From: Hysterangium stoloniferum
Lineage: Eukaryota; Basidiomycota; Agaricomycetes; Hysterangiales; Hysterangiaceae
Reading direction: 5' to 3'
NCBI GenBank assembly: GCA_015178975.1
Contig: WHVD01000100.1
Span: 62,001-126,000, forward strand
Length of the DNA: 64,000 nt
The notes under the pieces are model-generated. The model was not told the DNA's origin. It did no database searches and saw nothing but the letters and a program-made list of their open reading frames with translations. Positions 47,506 to 58,900 of the stretch are shown piece by piece. Position 1 is the first letter of the stretch. Every line of letters starts with the position of its first letter. The position numbers and the translations under genes were made by a program.

Positions 47506-47980
47506 TGTGAAGGGTATGCTTTTACCACAGTTTCATTGTGGTAAAACACTCCTTTTATTTTATTTATATTTTACATATTCTATTCATATTTTTCTATCTC
47601 TCATATTCTTCAAATATTGCATATTTCATTAGTTCGAAGCATTGTGTATACTTGTGGGTGCACTCAGCACCAATTAGAACTCAGACACACTTTAACCCAA
47701 GAACCACCACTCGAAAGACACAAACTAGGTCTACTACGAGCGGTGATCAGGGTAACGTGTCAGCTACTACATAAGTAGCAATATCTGAACTACTAAACAC
47801 TTCTGGCCTCGAACTGTAATAGTCGAGGCCTCCACTCGAACCATCGCACTCGTTGACTCCTTTGTCATCTCGTGCTCTTTCTCTCACCTTTCTCTTATAT
47901 TGCACCGAATAGGTCAATATCCTTCCTTTCTACTCATTTCTTCGTATATAGAACGGTCAGAACTTCCGCCACTCTTCACA
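47506..47980 (+). mobile_element. Solo LTR, family LTR-C, TSD GCTGG
   Basis: 475 bp from TGTGAAGGGTATGC to CCACTCTTCACA, flanked by GCTGG at 47501-47505 and 47981-47985, in gag of Gypsy-1 copy 2. Near its start TTTTACCACA and TGTGGTAAAA (47520-47546) form a 10-bp stem with a 7-nt loop, kept in all four LTR-C copies with at most a base or two changed. Confidence 0.94.
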
Positions 47981-50024
47981 GCTGGGTTCCGTTGCAATTC
48001 CTCTCTCAATTTCGATTGTATTCAAAGGATGACACAGCTGAGGCTGATGGAAGGGAGCACAGACTTCAATCCCCTTTTCCTGAAAGTGATATATAACTTG
48101 CACCCTCATATCCAATGGGAAGTCTTGCAAAATGACAGGACGATTGAGCGAATGGAGGAAACGAGTATCAGGAGACCCATTTAGGTTGTGAACAAACGAA
48201 TTAGTTGTGGAGATGGGCGAATCGGGCACTTGAATCGAATTATTATAAGGGTAAAGCACCTCCAAGACCATTTTATCAAGCCTCCTCTGATTTCACTTCA
48301 ACTGGCCCCTTAGAGTAAAGTACACGAACGATACATTTCACATGACTCCATTAAGAGATTCCTCCAACATTTGGATGTACATATGTATACTGGTAGTCAA
48401 CCTTGGGCATGACATGATCTCCACTGAGTAGGACATGAAGGATTTGCAGCATGTCATCATGTGTACAAACCTGAAGAGGTTAACAATCAATCAGCCCCCG
48501 GACCTGAACCCGAGGATAGCAATGGGTCTATACCTCAAACCAGTGGTCCTACGAAGTCTGCAAAACAAAGGCCAGACTTTATTCCTGACAAAACATGGGA
48601 ATTGTTCTCAGGTACCTTAGGATCCCTTAACGACTTTTTAAAGAACAATACCAAGGAGAAGGAACCTGGGCAAACCTAAGTCAATAAACCTGACCTTACT
48701 GGCAAACTTGGCTCCAACAGCAAGCTCCTACCACAAGAAAAGCAACGCCAAATGGACAACAACATTTGTTTGTTGTGCACACATCCTGGACAGCAAGTCA
48801 CCATATGCCCAAAAGCCACAAAAGCCTGATCAGCCAATATGGCTATGACTTCACAACCAGCTAAACTGGCTGCCGAGTCAAAAAAAGATTAAGCAACTCT
48901 CTGGATTCCATGTGGTTGGAGAGTTGCATTGAATCTCCCTGCACACCAGAAAATTGTCATCTTAACGCATCTGCTCTGTATGATCCAAATTCATTGTTTA
49001 TAAATCTTACTTCGGAACCCTTCAGGAGTCTTACTTTTCAAGCTCTCGTACATTCAGGTTCAACCCATTGTTTCATAGATATAAGCTTTTCCCAAAAACA
49101 TCAGTTAAAAACCTATGCAATAGATCTGTCCAACTTCTTGATGGTACAGTGGCTTCCAAAACTGTCCCAATGTTTTGGTAATTATCAATAAATGCTTTAT
49201 AACCCACCAAATAAATTTTCTAAAATAGTGAAATTATTCTCACATATACCTTAGATACTAGCTTTGATATACCCAAATATTACATAATATAGATGGATAT
49301 TGGTATCACAGTGAATATTTAAAAATGACCAATCATTGGGACAGTTTTGCAACCACCCTTTTTGAATCAGATATCTTGTTATTCTAGTACTTTGTATGGC
49401 CTCCCTTAGGCTTTATTACAGCATCAAGTCTTCTTGGCATATTTTCAATCAGTTTCTGACACTTCTGAGGCTCAATCTTTGCCCATTCCACTTCCACCCT
49501 CTCCTATAACCCCTAAACTCCCTTTAATGGTGAAGGATGTTTCTGGAGCTGTTTCTTCAGGTGGAATCAAAGATGTTCTATGGGATTCAGGTCAGGAGAC
49601 TGTGCTGTCCAGTCTAACACCTGAATATGATTTTCAAAAAACCATTTTTGTGCCATCTTGGATATGTGTTTAGGTTATTATCCTGCTGGAAAATGGCCTC
49701 ATCTGCTGGAATATCCAAATCTTCAATGCTCTGGGACAAATGCTGAGCCAGGATCTCCACATATTGTGCAGAATCCATCCTTCCTTCAATCTCTGCAAGC
49801 CTTCCCACTCCATTCCATGTTCGAAGACGGCGTAAGGAAAACAAACAAGGTTTTATTTACAATGACTAAGCTACTGTAAAGTATGAAATAGCCGAGCGTA
49901 AAACGCATCAATGGCTTGCAATACAACGTATTCTAACATGCCCACTTTGCAAGTCATTGAAGTGTGCAGTAATACCATACACACGAAAAACGAGAAATAA
50001 ACCAATTTTAACACAAAAAATATT

Positions 50025-50160
50025 GCACCCACTCGACACAAAACCCATCTGAAAATTGACATGAAAACCCGCTGCGCCCACTAGACACAGAATCCACTCG
50101 AAATTTTTGAGAAACCCACTGTGCCCACTAGACACAATACCCATCTGGTACATTTGGCGT
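50025..50160 (-). repeat. Three ~48-bp imperfect tandem repeats in the gag-only Copia tail
   Basis: Units starting at about 50025, 50074 and 50121 share CCCACTMGACACA. They lie between the gag end and the 3' LTR (left) of the element, where a pol gene would normally be. Confidence 0.7.
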
Positions 50161-50547
50161 CAAACCGAACCTCAGAGCATCCTCGCTCCTAGAACGCATT
50201 CCCCCAACCTCCCAGATTACAAACAAATGCCAGACCTAAGAGCTCTACTCGCAACTCCTAGTCCATGTGATAATTTCAAGTGCACAAAATATAAGCACTC
50301 ATCCCTGCGCTATCAGTGGGGATCTCCTGGTTTTTGGTAGGTAATCCACTTGAAGATGAAACAACCGGCCTTGGCGTGGGACAAAAACTGCAATGTGACC
50401 TTCGCCATTGCATCTATAGCAATTCTTCGGCTGTCGCATATTTGGTGAGTCGACTTTCATTTTCATGGCAATTTGACTCTCATTTTCATGGCAATTTGAC
50501 TCTCATTTTCTTTCCGCCCTTTTAGATGGCTTTCTTCTTCTACCAGC

Positions 50548-51021
50548 TGTGAAGAGTGGCGGAAGTTCAGACCGTTCTATATACGAAGAAATGAGTAGAA
50601 AGGAAGGATATTGACCTATTCGGTGCAATATAAGAGAAAGTGAGAGAAAGAGCACGAGATGACGAAGGAGTCAACAAGTGCGATGGTTCGAGTGGAGGCC
50701 TCAACTGTTATAGTTCGAGGCCAGAAGTATTCAGTAGTTCAGATAATGCTACCTATGTGGTAGCTGACATGTTACCCTGATCACCGCTCGTAGTAGACCT
50801 AGTTTGTGTCTTACGAGTGGTGGTTCTTGGGTTAAAGTGTGTCTGAGTTCTAATTGGTGCTGAGTGCACCCACAAGTATACACAATGCTTTGAACTAATG
50901 AAATATGCAATATTTGAAGAATATGAAAGATAGAAAAATATGAATAGAATATGTAAAATATAAATGAAATAAAAGGAGTGTTTTACCACAATGATACTGT
51001 GGTAAAAGCATACTCCTCACA
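50548..51021 (-). mobile_element. Solo LTR, family LTR-C, TSD CCAGC
   Basis: 474 bp, TGTGAAGAGTGGCGG to ACTCCTCACA on the + strand, flanked by CCAGC at 50543-50547 and 51022-51026. It is inserted in the gag of the gag-only Copia, the innermost layer of a four-deep nest. Confidence 0.94.
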
Positions 51022-53211
51022 CCAGCACTGCGGAAATTTCTTCAACTGTAAGTGATCCCACACACTGCATAAGAGCAGTTGCTACCACACCAAATTCCGG
51101 AGCCAAACAATAGATGAGGACATCCAGCACATCCTCATCACGTAACTTGACTCCAATCGCTCGAAGCTGCGAAGCCAGAGTCAAAATTCCATGGACATAT
51201 TCCATCACTGGATTTTTGACATCATGCTGGTACATGTAGAGCTGGCATTTCAATGAAATCCGATTGGCCCGATTATTTGCCTGATAGATTTTTGCAAGTG
51301 CTTGCCATGCCTCTGGTCCAGTGGTGCAATCCCAAATATACGATTGTTGGCTTGACGCAATTGTCAATCCAATTGCCATGTAACCATCCTCCAAATGCTT
51401 TGCCCAATCCAAATACTCCTTGCTATTCTCATCCTTAGGTGCCTTTGTTCCACCATTAACAACACTCCATGATCCAGCACACTGCAAAACCATTGACAGT
51501 GAAAACTTCCATTCATGGTAGTTATCACCCGAGAGTTTTGGGATACTTGCAAGTAAGGTGTTGATATTAGACACAAGATGATGAGATAGTATTAGTGTGA
51601 CTTTTAAAGCAACAGGGTGGCCCATAACCTGTTTGAAGATGGTGTAAGGAAAATGGACAAGGTTTTATTTACGATGACTAAGCTACTGTAAAGTACGAAA
51701 TAGCCGAGCATAAAATGCATCAATGGCTTGCAATACAACATATTCTAACATTCCAACCCATACAGCCCTACACCATGATATCTCCACCTCCATACTTGAC
51801 TGTAAGTTGGGTTGTCCTATCAGAAAGTGGTTCTCCAGCTTTCTTCAACACATATTGATGTCCATCTGACCCAATATTATTGATATTGGTCTCATCAGAC
51901 CACAAGACCCTTTTCTGATCATCCACAGTCCAGTTTTGGTACTTGAGGGCAAAGCTTAACCTGGCCTTTCTATGTTGAGCCTTGAGCAAAGATCTTTTTG
52001 CATTGACTACAGCTTTGAAACCATGCTGTTTCAAGGTCCTTCTGACTATTTTGGGTGAGACATGATATTTATTGATGGAATTAATATAGTGTGTGGCCTG
52101 GACAGCATTATCTAGTTTGCCAGAGGTGATTTGATATATGATCCTGCTTTCAGGTTTTCTTTGTTTATCTCTATCTCCTGAGCAATTCTACTGATAGTAG
52201 ATTTGCTAAGACCTGTTGTAGAGGCTACATTCCTATTGGAGAGTCCATTTTGTAGGAGGGAGATGGCTTGTTCTCTTTTGAGAGGGGAAATAGCTCTCAT
52301 GATAAGAATGATAGTTAAAATGTGACATTTCATATCACATATTAATTAGAACATCACATATATCTCACGTGAATTTTCTTGTAATTTTCCTGGCCCTTTA
52401 GAATATAATATGATATAATGAAATGAAATGTGTGAAAAGAGAGGGTTGCAAAACTGTCCCAATGATTGGTCATTTTAAAATATTCACTGTGACACCAATA
52501 TCCATCTATATTATGTAATATTTGGGTATATCAAAGCTAGTATGCTAAGGTATATGTGAGAATAATTTCACTATTTTAAAAAATTTATTTGGTAGGTTAT
52601 AAAGCATTTATTGAGAATTACCAAAACATTGGGACAGTTTTGGAAGCCACTGTACCTCAAACTCTGTAATCTCACAGCCTGTAAACTCTGACTTCAGTTC
52701 CCATGTGGAACCTTTCAGACAGTTATGTTTTTTGTAACACAATTGGACTCGAGCTGCTCTGTGGTTCTAGGACATAACTGGCTCACCCGCTACAATCCGT
52801 TGATTGAGTGGGTATTGGGCAGTATCCATTTCCGAACCCTGTTGGCACCTGATACGACTGGTCCATCTCTACCTGTTTCAGCAAATATGGCCTCTATGGC
52901 ACCTCTGGCCCCCATGGCAAATCTGAGCTCTCTACCTCCCGTCTCTCTAATAAACGCCACAGCCTTTATGAGAGCCATCAAGTTGGAAGGCTCCCAAGCA
53001 TTTACAGTCAATCTTAAAGTTGATGAAGCCACCAGTCACTTTGCAACCCCAGTGGCTGAACCTATTGCAGATTTGGAAGGTGTTCCAGAAAAATACCACG
53101 AATTTGCAGACGTCTTCAGTAAACAAAAGGCTGATCAACTTGCCCCTCACAGGCCCTATGATTTGAAAATTGATATTGAAGAAGGTTCACAATTAGCATG
53201 CATAGTTGGAA

Positions 53212-53637
53212 CTCAGACACTTTTTTTTACCCCATAACCACGACTTACCCAGACATCCTTTTAGTGTCCTGTCAGTTGTGACTGGGGTATCATCTCAGCT
53301 GTCCTGAATGGCTTCCAACTCAAACTCACAATCACTATCTAGCTTCATACTGAATAATTGAAGCTCAAACTACCACTGGTTTCAACTCACACTTTGCAGT
53401 ACTCATATCAACCTCTTTCTTTTTCAACTCATTACTTAGTTAACTCACTTCTTAGAATCATACCACAAGTCAATTCTATTCTCCTTTAGTTGTCTTAGTT
53501 GTCTTACAGGTACTAAGTTGACTAGAACTATTTTACTTCCTATATTGTACTTCAATAGTCAATATATTGTTGTGTTGTACCCCAACAGTCCATATTCTTC
53601 ATATATAGAACAGTCAGAACTTCCATGACTCTTCACA
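53212..53637 (+). mobile_element. LTR-D fragment, plus orientation
   Basis: Begins inside the LTR at AACTCAGACACTTTT and ends at ATGACTCTTCACA. It abuts Gypsy-2 sequence on the left. Together with the next feature it forms an inverted pair. Confidence 0.75.
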
Positions 53638-53639
53638 GT

Positions 53640-54235
53640 CTAGGTATGATATGACAATACATATATTGACTATTGAAGTACAATATAGATAGTAAGATAG
53701 TTTTAGTTGACTTTAGTAGCTGTAAGACAACTATGATGACTAAAGGAAAGTAGAATTGACCTTACAGTATGATTCTAAGAAGTGAGTTAATGAAGTAATG
53801 AGTTAAAGGGGAAAGAGGATGATATGAGTAATGTGAAATGTGAGTTGAAGCTGATGATAGTTTGAGCTTCAACTATTCAGCACAAAGCTAGATAGTGATT
53901 GCAGGTTTGAGTTGAAAGCTGTTCAAGATGGCTGAGATGATACCCCAATCACAACTTGCAGGACACTAAAAAGTTGTCTGGGCAAGTCATGGTTATGGGG
54001 TAAAAGTGTCTGAGTTTCTAACTATGTATGCCCACTAGTGTACATAAGTGTGACAATAGGTAAGTGCTCATAAGGTCTATGTACCCACAGGCATAAATAG
54101 ATATTCAAACTACAATAAATGCATATAATTGAAGAATTAGATGATAGAAAAATATGTAGTAGAAAATAAGAGAAAATAATGGGGAATATAGTCTGATAAG
54201 ATAGTTACATGCCCATGAAAAGGGTACCTCTCACA
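53640..54235 (-). mobile_element. LTR-D, minus orientation, 3' LTR of a gypsy element
   Basis: Ends at GGTACCTCTCACA (its 5' end on the minus strand) directly after a G-rich tract of the third-ORF remnant at 54236, as expected for a 3' LTR. Its inner end is cut off about 20 bp from the opposed LTR-D fragment. The two arms (about 53220-53580 and 53660-54010) are diverged inverted repeats with an ~80-bp centre. Confidence 0.75.
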
Positions 54236-54384
54236 GTGCCCCCCAGTTCAAAGAGCTATGTTACATGAAGTCCTGAAGGATATCAGGGACTCCTCCCTAA
54301 GCTTCTTGAGAGGAACCTCCCAGGCTCAGGATGGCTTGAGCCCAATTAGTGCACTTGACTCAGAATGACAAGATGATGTCTTGC

Positions 54385-54792
54385 TGTGAAGAGTGGTAGA
54401 AGTTCTGACCATTCTATATATGAAGAAATGAGTAGAATGGGAAGAAGGATGATTTGAGTGGAGGCCTCGACTGCTATAGTTCAAAGTCTGAAGTGTTACA
54501 TAGATAGCTCAGATAATGCTACCTATGTGGTAGCTGACACATTACCCTGATCACCACTCGCTGTAAACCTAGTTTATGTCTTACGAGTGGTGGTGCTTGG
54601 GTAAAAGTGTGTCTGAGTTTCATTTGGTGCTGAGTGCACCCACAAGTATACACAAAGCTTTGAACTAATGAAATGGTGCAATATTCGAAGAATATAAAAA
54701 ATAGAAAAATATGAATAAAATGTGTAAAATATAAATAAAATAAAAGGAGTGTTTTACCATAATGAAACTGTGGTAAAAGCATACTCCTCACA
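54385..54792 (-). mobile_element. Solo LTR, family LTR-C, TSD CTTGC
   Basis: 408 bp, TGTGAAGAGTGGTAG to ACTCCTCACA on the + strand, flanked by CTTGC at 54380-54384 and 54793-54797. Confidence 0.93.
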
Positions 54793-55558
54793 CTTGCAGG
54801 TCAGCACTGTGGTGACTGTATGAAGATTCTTGTCAATGGTGTATAGTGGAGACCCAGCACCCATAAGCCTTTTGTCTAGTTTGAATAATAAGTCGAATGT
54901 GATCAATGGGGTTGGTCATTATTTGAGTGATAAGAGAGGGGTTTGAAAAGAGGAAGCTGAAGAGGAAGCTGAGGGTGGAGTCCCTGGAGATGGTTGCCGT
55001 AACTCTGTGATCACATCAGTAGAGAGGCACTCCCTCATGCTCAACTCCATTGAGATTCTCTTGAGCAGGTCCACAAAGTCACCAGTGTGGAGTATATCTG
55101 CATCTCTCAGGGGGGTACTAGTTACAGTGCCTCAAAAAACCCTTCTCATGTTTTATACTTCAGATGTATATTCCACGTAATTCAAAGAATAAAAATGCAA
55201 AAATATCAAAGATATTTGTGAATATGCTCTATCATATTTAGATTGTGGAAGTACAATACCATTACATAATCTCCAAATATGGAAATACTACAAATATTTA
55301 TATACAAGAGATTCATGAGAAGGGTTTTTTTTTGCTGGCAGGTTTGATGACTATAAGTGCTTATAGTCATGTGACTTTGTTGATTTTTTACTTCCAGTTG
55401 GGTCCTATCAACAAAATCACTTGATGTCACATGATGTCACATGACCATGTTGTACTGGAGTATAAATATATGGCTTTTAGCAACCAGCAATGCCCCAATT
55501 CCCAAAATGTGCACTTTATCTCTTGCCAGCCAGAATCATATCCTTTCATTGCTTGATG

Positions 55559-55918
55559 TGTTGAAGACAAAAGGCACCACATATATGTGGCAGGGTTAAC
55601 ATATTTGGGGACTGTCTGAATAACGGTGATACCGGTGCGGTAACAACATGATCGGTCGTCACGATCAGGCTCCACTCATCCACACGTCTCACATATGAGC
55701 ACATGGTCCTTTTGTTTATGTAGAATATATAAAGGGATAACCTACATAGCTTAACCTCAGTCCGTTATACTTATACGAGACTGAGGTGAGCACAGAACGA
55801 TCCTTTCTCTCTTAGTATATGCGCTTACTGTATACAATAGCTCTTCTTAGGTACACATTATAGAGTCCGTTATACTTATACGAGACTGAGCTCTTCTTAG
55901 GGACTATATATTTTAACA
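55559..55918 (+). repeat. Copia-B 5' LTR
   Basis: TGTTGAAGACAAAAGG to ATATTTTAACA. It contains TATATAAAGG at about 55727, a likely core promoter. A 27-bp direct repeat lies at 55759-55785 and 55864-55890, and a ~13-bp CTCTTCTTAGG repeat at 55838-55851 and 55889-55901, so part of the R/U5 region is duplicated. The same duplication is in the 3' LTR. Confidence 0.93.
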
Positions 55919-55930
55919 GGTTATGGGCCT
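55919..55930 (+). other. Copia-B primer-binding site (half initiator-tRNA type)
   Basis: GGTTATGGGCC directly after the 5' LTR complements the anticodon region of initiator tRNA-Met, as in Drosophila copia. Confidence 0.75.
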
Positions 55931-55971
55931 TTGTCCCTACTGAGACACTTACCCAATTTTTTTCCGCCGCC

Positions 55972-58900
55972 ATGTCTATGCCGGCCTCTACCCCATCCAT
56001 CCCTCTGTTGCGCACGTCTGTTGTTTATGCAGATACTAAGCTCGATAAGGATTTGGGAAACTACTCTGAATGGTACCGCAGTGCTCGGCACTACCTCACG
56101 GTCACTGGCCTCATTTCCTATGCCCTTGGCACCACCCCCTCCCCAGTATCTTCCGATCCTCTTGCTATGCAGAACTGGGCTGCAAATGATGGCCTCGCCC
56201 ATGCCTTGATCCTCTCGACCCTATCCAGGGCTGAGTGGGACTTCGCCGAGCCTATTCAGGGTGCGAAGCCCTGTTGGGATGCCCTTCTGCTTCGCCATCG
56301 GAACGAGGGGCCCATTCGCCAGGTGCAACTGATCCAGGAGGCCCTCACTCTCCAGTGTTCCAAGTCGATCTCTCTCTCTACTACCGCCTCTCAAATATGC
56401 CGTGCTATCTCCCGTGCGTTCGAGATGGGCCAGCTCACTGAGGACCTTTTTAAGTGCATTGCCTTATTGAACTCCCTTGGGGATTTTCCCCATTTACGCT
56501 CCTTGATCACATGAGACCTTTCTGAGTCCTCTGCATCTACCCCTTACACTTCCGCTCGCATTATCCTCCTGCTCGAAAATGAGCAGCGCCTTCTTGCATC
56601 TGATACCCAGCGTACTGCGCCTGTGGACGCCATCGCCCTTTCAACACAATCCGCTTCCCCGAAACGTCCTGTTGTTACCTGTAGCAACCCGAATTGCCGC
56701 AAACAGGGACACACGATCGCGTACTGTGTTTCAGCTGGGGGGGGGATGGCTGGCAAAAGCATCGAAGAAGGCAAAGCTGCCCGGCACAGGGATCTGGAAG
56801 CTAAGAAATCCAGAAATTCTACACCTGCACCTGCAGGTAAGTTCCCCATCAGTATCACAGCTTTCACGGGTACCGTGATTGAAGAGCCTGCCATGGTGAT
56901 GACGCCTTCTGATCAGGCTGAATATGCTGGATGGATAGCCACTAATGATAACCCACATGTCACCGTAAATTGGAACCTACATAGTTCTCCAGTGGGCACA
57001 TCGGCGCTGGGCACATCAGTGCTGGCCACATCAGTGCTGGCCACATCGGCCCCTCCCCTTCTCAGCTCACCTCCCGTTCCACACCCCTTCTGGCTTGATA
57101 CAGGTGCCAGTATACATGTATCACCAGACCATACCGACTTTATCTCCTTACGCACCATATCCCCACGCCCTGTCACAGGCCTGGGGGGGTCATCGGTCAT
57201 GGCTATCGGATTGGGTGATGTTCACCTTCGCATTGAGAATGGGACCCACATTATTCTCCGTGATGTTCTTTACATCCCTACTGCATCCGTTCGACTTATC
57301 TCCGTTAGGTGTATCACTAGAGATTCCAATGTGACTGCTCATTTCAGTCATTCCTCATGCTGGCTCACGAGTCCTTCTGGTGCAACCATTGCGCAAGGCT
57401 CACTACTTCCCCACAGGAACTTATATTCCTTAACATTACAGTCTACTGCCTCTGACCAGGTTTTCTTCTCCCATGGTCATCCTGATCTTGCCACATGGCA
57501 CCGTCGTTTGGGTCACGCGAATTATCAATCCATCCTGGATATGGTCAAAAATGGTCTCATCAAAGGTGTGCCACTCTCCACTCACCAGCATCCACCCAAG
57601 TGTGATTTTTGCATCCTCGGAAAGCAGACCAAAAATTCTGTACCCAAGGTGAGAGCACAGGGGGATGGGCATAAGGCTACAAGGCGCTTGGAAAAGGTCT
57701 GGGTGGATTTGGCAGGTCCTAATGATGTTGCATCCCGCACAGGATCATTATATATTATGAATATTATTGATGATTACTCACATTACCCCTGGTCAATCCC
57801 GCTAACCCATAAAAGTGATGCTTTTCCGGCGCTCCAGACCTGGGAACGTGCACGGGAGGTGGAGACCGGCCTGAAAGTCGGAGTGTACAGGACAGACAAT
57901 GGCGAATTAAGAAGTAATCGAATGCAACAGTGGCTCGAGTCTCGTGGGACCCGGCACGAATACACAGCACCTTATACATCTGCGCATATAGGCCGTGTCG
58001 AGCGCATACACCATACTTTAATGGGGAAGGCACGTACTATGCGTATATATGCTGGCTTACCTGCCCAATTTTGGGAGGAATTTTACCTTACTGCGACTCA
58101 TGTACACGCAAAAACTACTACAGTTCAACTTCAGAAACGATCACCTTGGGAACTTTGGCATGGCCGGTCACCGGATGTCACTTATTTACGGGAGGCAGGG
58201 TGTCGGGCATTCATCCTCATCCTCAGCAAACATAACCCCAAAGTATACGAGCGATCAATCGAATGTATTCTTCTAGGATACGAACCCAACATGAAGGCGT
58301 ATCGATGCTACGACCCAAAGACGAATTTGATTTATGTCTCTTACCACGTGCGATTCCTTGAAAGTCACGATGGTCACATTAGGCCAAGCCCAGGCTCTAA
58401 TGGTACGTTACCACCACCGCACATCCCATTGACTCATGATATGAACCCCTCACCACCCCCGTTGGATGACTCTGAGCCGATCATTCCTACACCTAGTACC
58501 TCCAATGCGCCACCAGCTCTCCCTATCCCAGGTACCGATTCGATACCCCCTGTCCCTCCTGTCCCAGCACTCCCTGTGCCCACTGATATTAACATCCGTC
58601 GGTCCAATCGCATAGCCACGCGCATTGCAGATCGCCCCTCCCGGGTAGCTACTGCTGTCCAGGCCTCCATTGACAGTGCAGCCCATGTGCGTGCACAGAA
58701 AGAACAGCGTCGCCTTGCTCTTCAGCAATTGCATGCAGACGTTGCTGACATTCCCGAGGACACAGAGGAGCCGGGGGGGCTGGCCGAGTCCCATGAGGAC
58801 ATATTAGCTGCGATCTCTAGTGGTTCAGTGCCCTATGAGATGGATCCACTTACCTGGGAGGAGGCCAGGGATTCACCTCATGGTGATGCTTGGCGTCTCA

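Larger units (their letters stand above)
35309..48467 (-). mobile_element. Gypsy-1, second copy (minus strand), old and heavily nested
   Basis: From right to left: gag (about 48.47-46.36 kb, zinc knuckle CWICESLEHFKINCP), protease (about 44.7-44.3 kb), reverse transcriptase (about 43.3-38.1 kb, interrupted), RNase H (about 37.4-36.4 kb) and integrase (about 36.0-35.3 kb). The integrase end, chromodomain and both LTRs are missing. Insertions: LTR-F 36559, an LTR-E tail 37444, LTR-L 38875 (with its own inserts), a tRNA-bearing insert 44722, Tc1-C 45167 and LTR-C 47506. Many CG sites of the plus copy are TG or CA here. It has numerous breaks and is clearly older than the plus copy. Confidence 0.88.
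49818..51750 (-). mobile_element. Gag-only Ty1/copia element (TR-GAG type), TSD TTCCA
   Basis: 121-bp LTRs at 49818-49938 and 51630-51750, with TTCCA at 49813-49817 and 51751-51755. On the minus strand the primer site GGTTATGGGCC follows the right LTR, and a UBN2/Copia-type gag frame starts there (51625) with SIPKLSGDNYHEWKFSLSMV. Beyond the nested solo LTR a zinc-knuckle-like CYRCNGEGH appears, then a noncoding tail with three ~48-bp repeats. No protease, integrase or RT is present; without the nested LTR the element is about 1.45 kb. The visible gag is open. The LTRs differ at about a dozen bases, nearly all at CpG. Confidence 0.85.
49440..52333 (-). pseudogene. Tc1-A transposase, interrupted
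   Basis: The N-terminal part (52333-52112) has a helix-turn-helix region (LKREQAISLLQNGLSNRNVA, TTGLSKSTISRIAQE). A frameshift near 52112 precedes the part with VLWSDETNINNIGSDG, the first catalytic Asp, and a stop before GCMGW. The Copia insert then splits it. Left of it come GRMDSAQYVEILAQHLSQS, FQQDNNLN (family: QQDNDPKHT) and, after a frame change, QSPDLNPIEHL with a stop. At least two frameshifts and two stops, so it is inactive. Confidence 0.88.
49147..52652 (-). mobile_element. Tc1-A: Tc1/mariner element holding a Copia insert
   Basis: TA at 49145-49146 and 52653-52654; the ends read CAGTGGCTTCC. Each ~210-bp terminal repeat carries AAAACTGTCCCAATG outermost and the same 15 bp inverted about 160 bp further in (49158-49172, 49334-49348; 52450-52464, 52627-52641). 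Transposase lies on the minus strand. The gag-only Copia (49818-51750) is inserted within it. Without the insert it is about 1.57 kb, a normal Tc1 size. Confidence 0.93.
48468..53211 (+). mobile_element. Gypsy-2 fragment (second Ty3/gypsy family), interrupted by Tc1-A
   Basis: 48468-49146 has gag-like sequence with a zinc-knuckle-like CLLCTHPGQQVTICPK and the start of a retropepsin (VHSGSTHCFID). After Tc1-A, 52655-53206 continues with LGHNWLTRYNPLIEW and VPEKYHEFADVFSK, the protease-RT linker region of fungal gypsy elements. It is unrelated in sequence to Gypsy-1. The 5' end is lost against Gypsy-1 copy 2 and the 3' end stops at LTR-D. Broken fossil. Confidence 0.82.

Noticed and set aside
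47501-51026. Matching TSDs (GCTGG, and CCAGC reversed) of two LTR-C copies as evidence of an inversion
   Set aside because: Sequences beyond the five bases are unrelated at the two sites, so the match is more likely chance or mild target preference.
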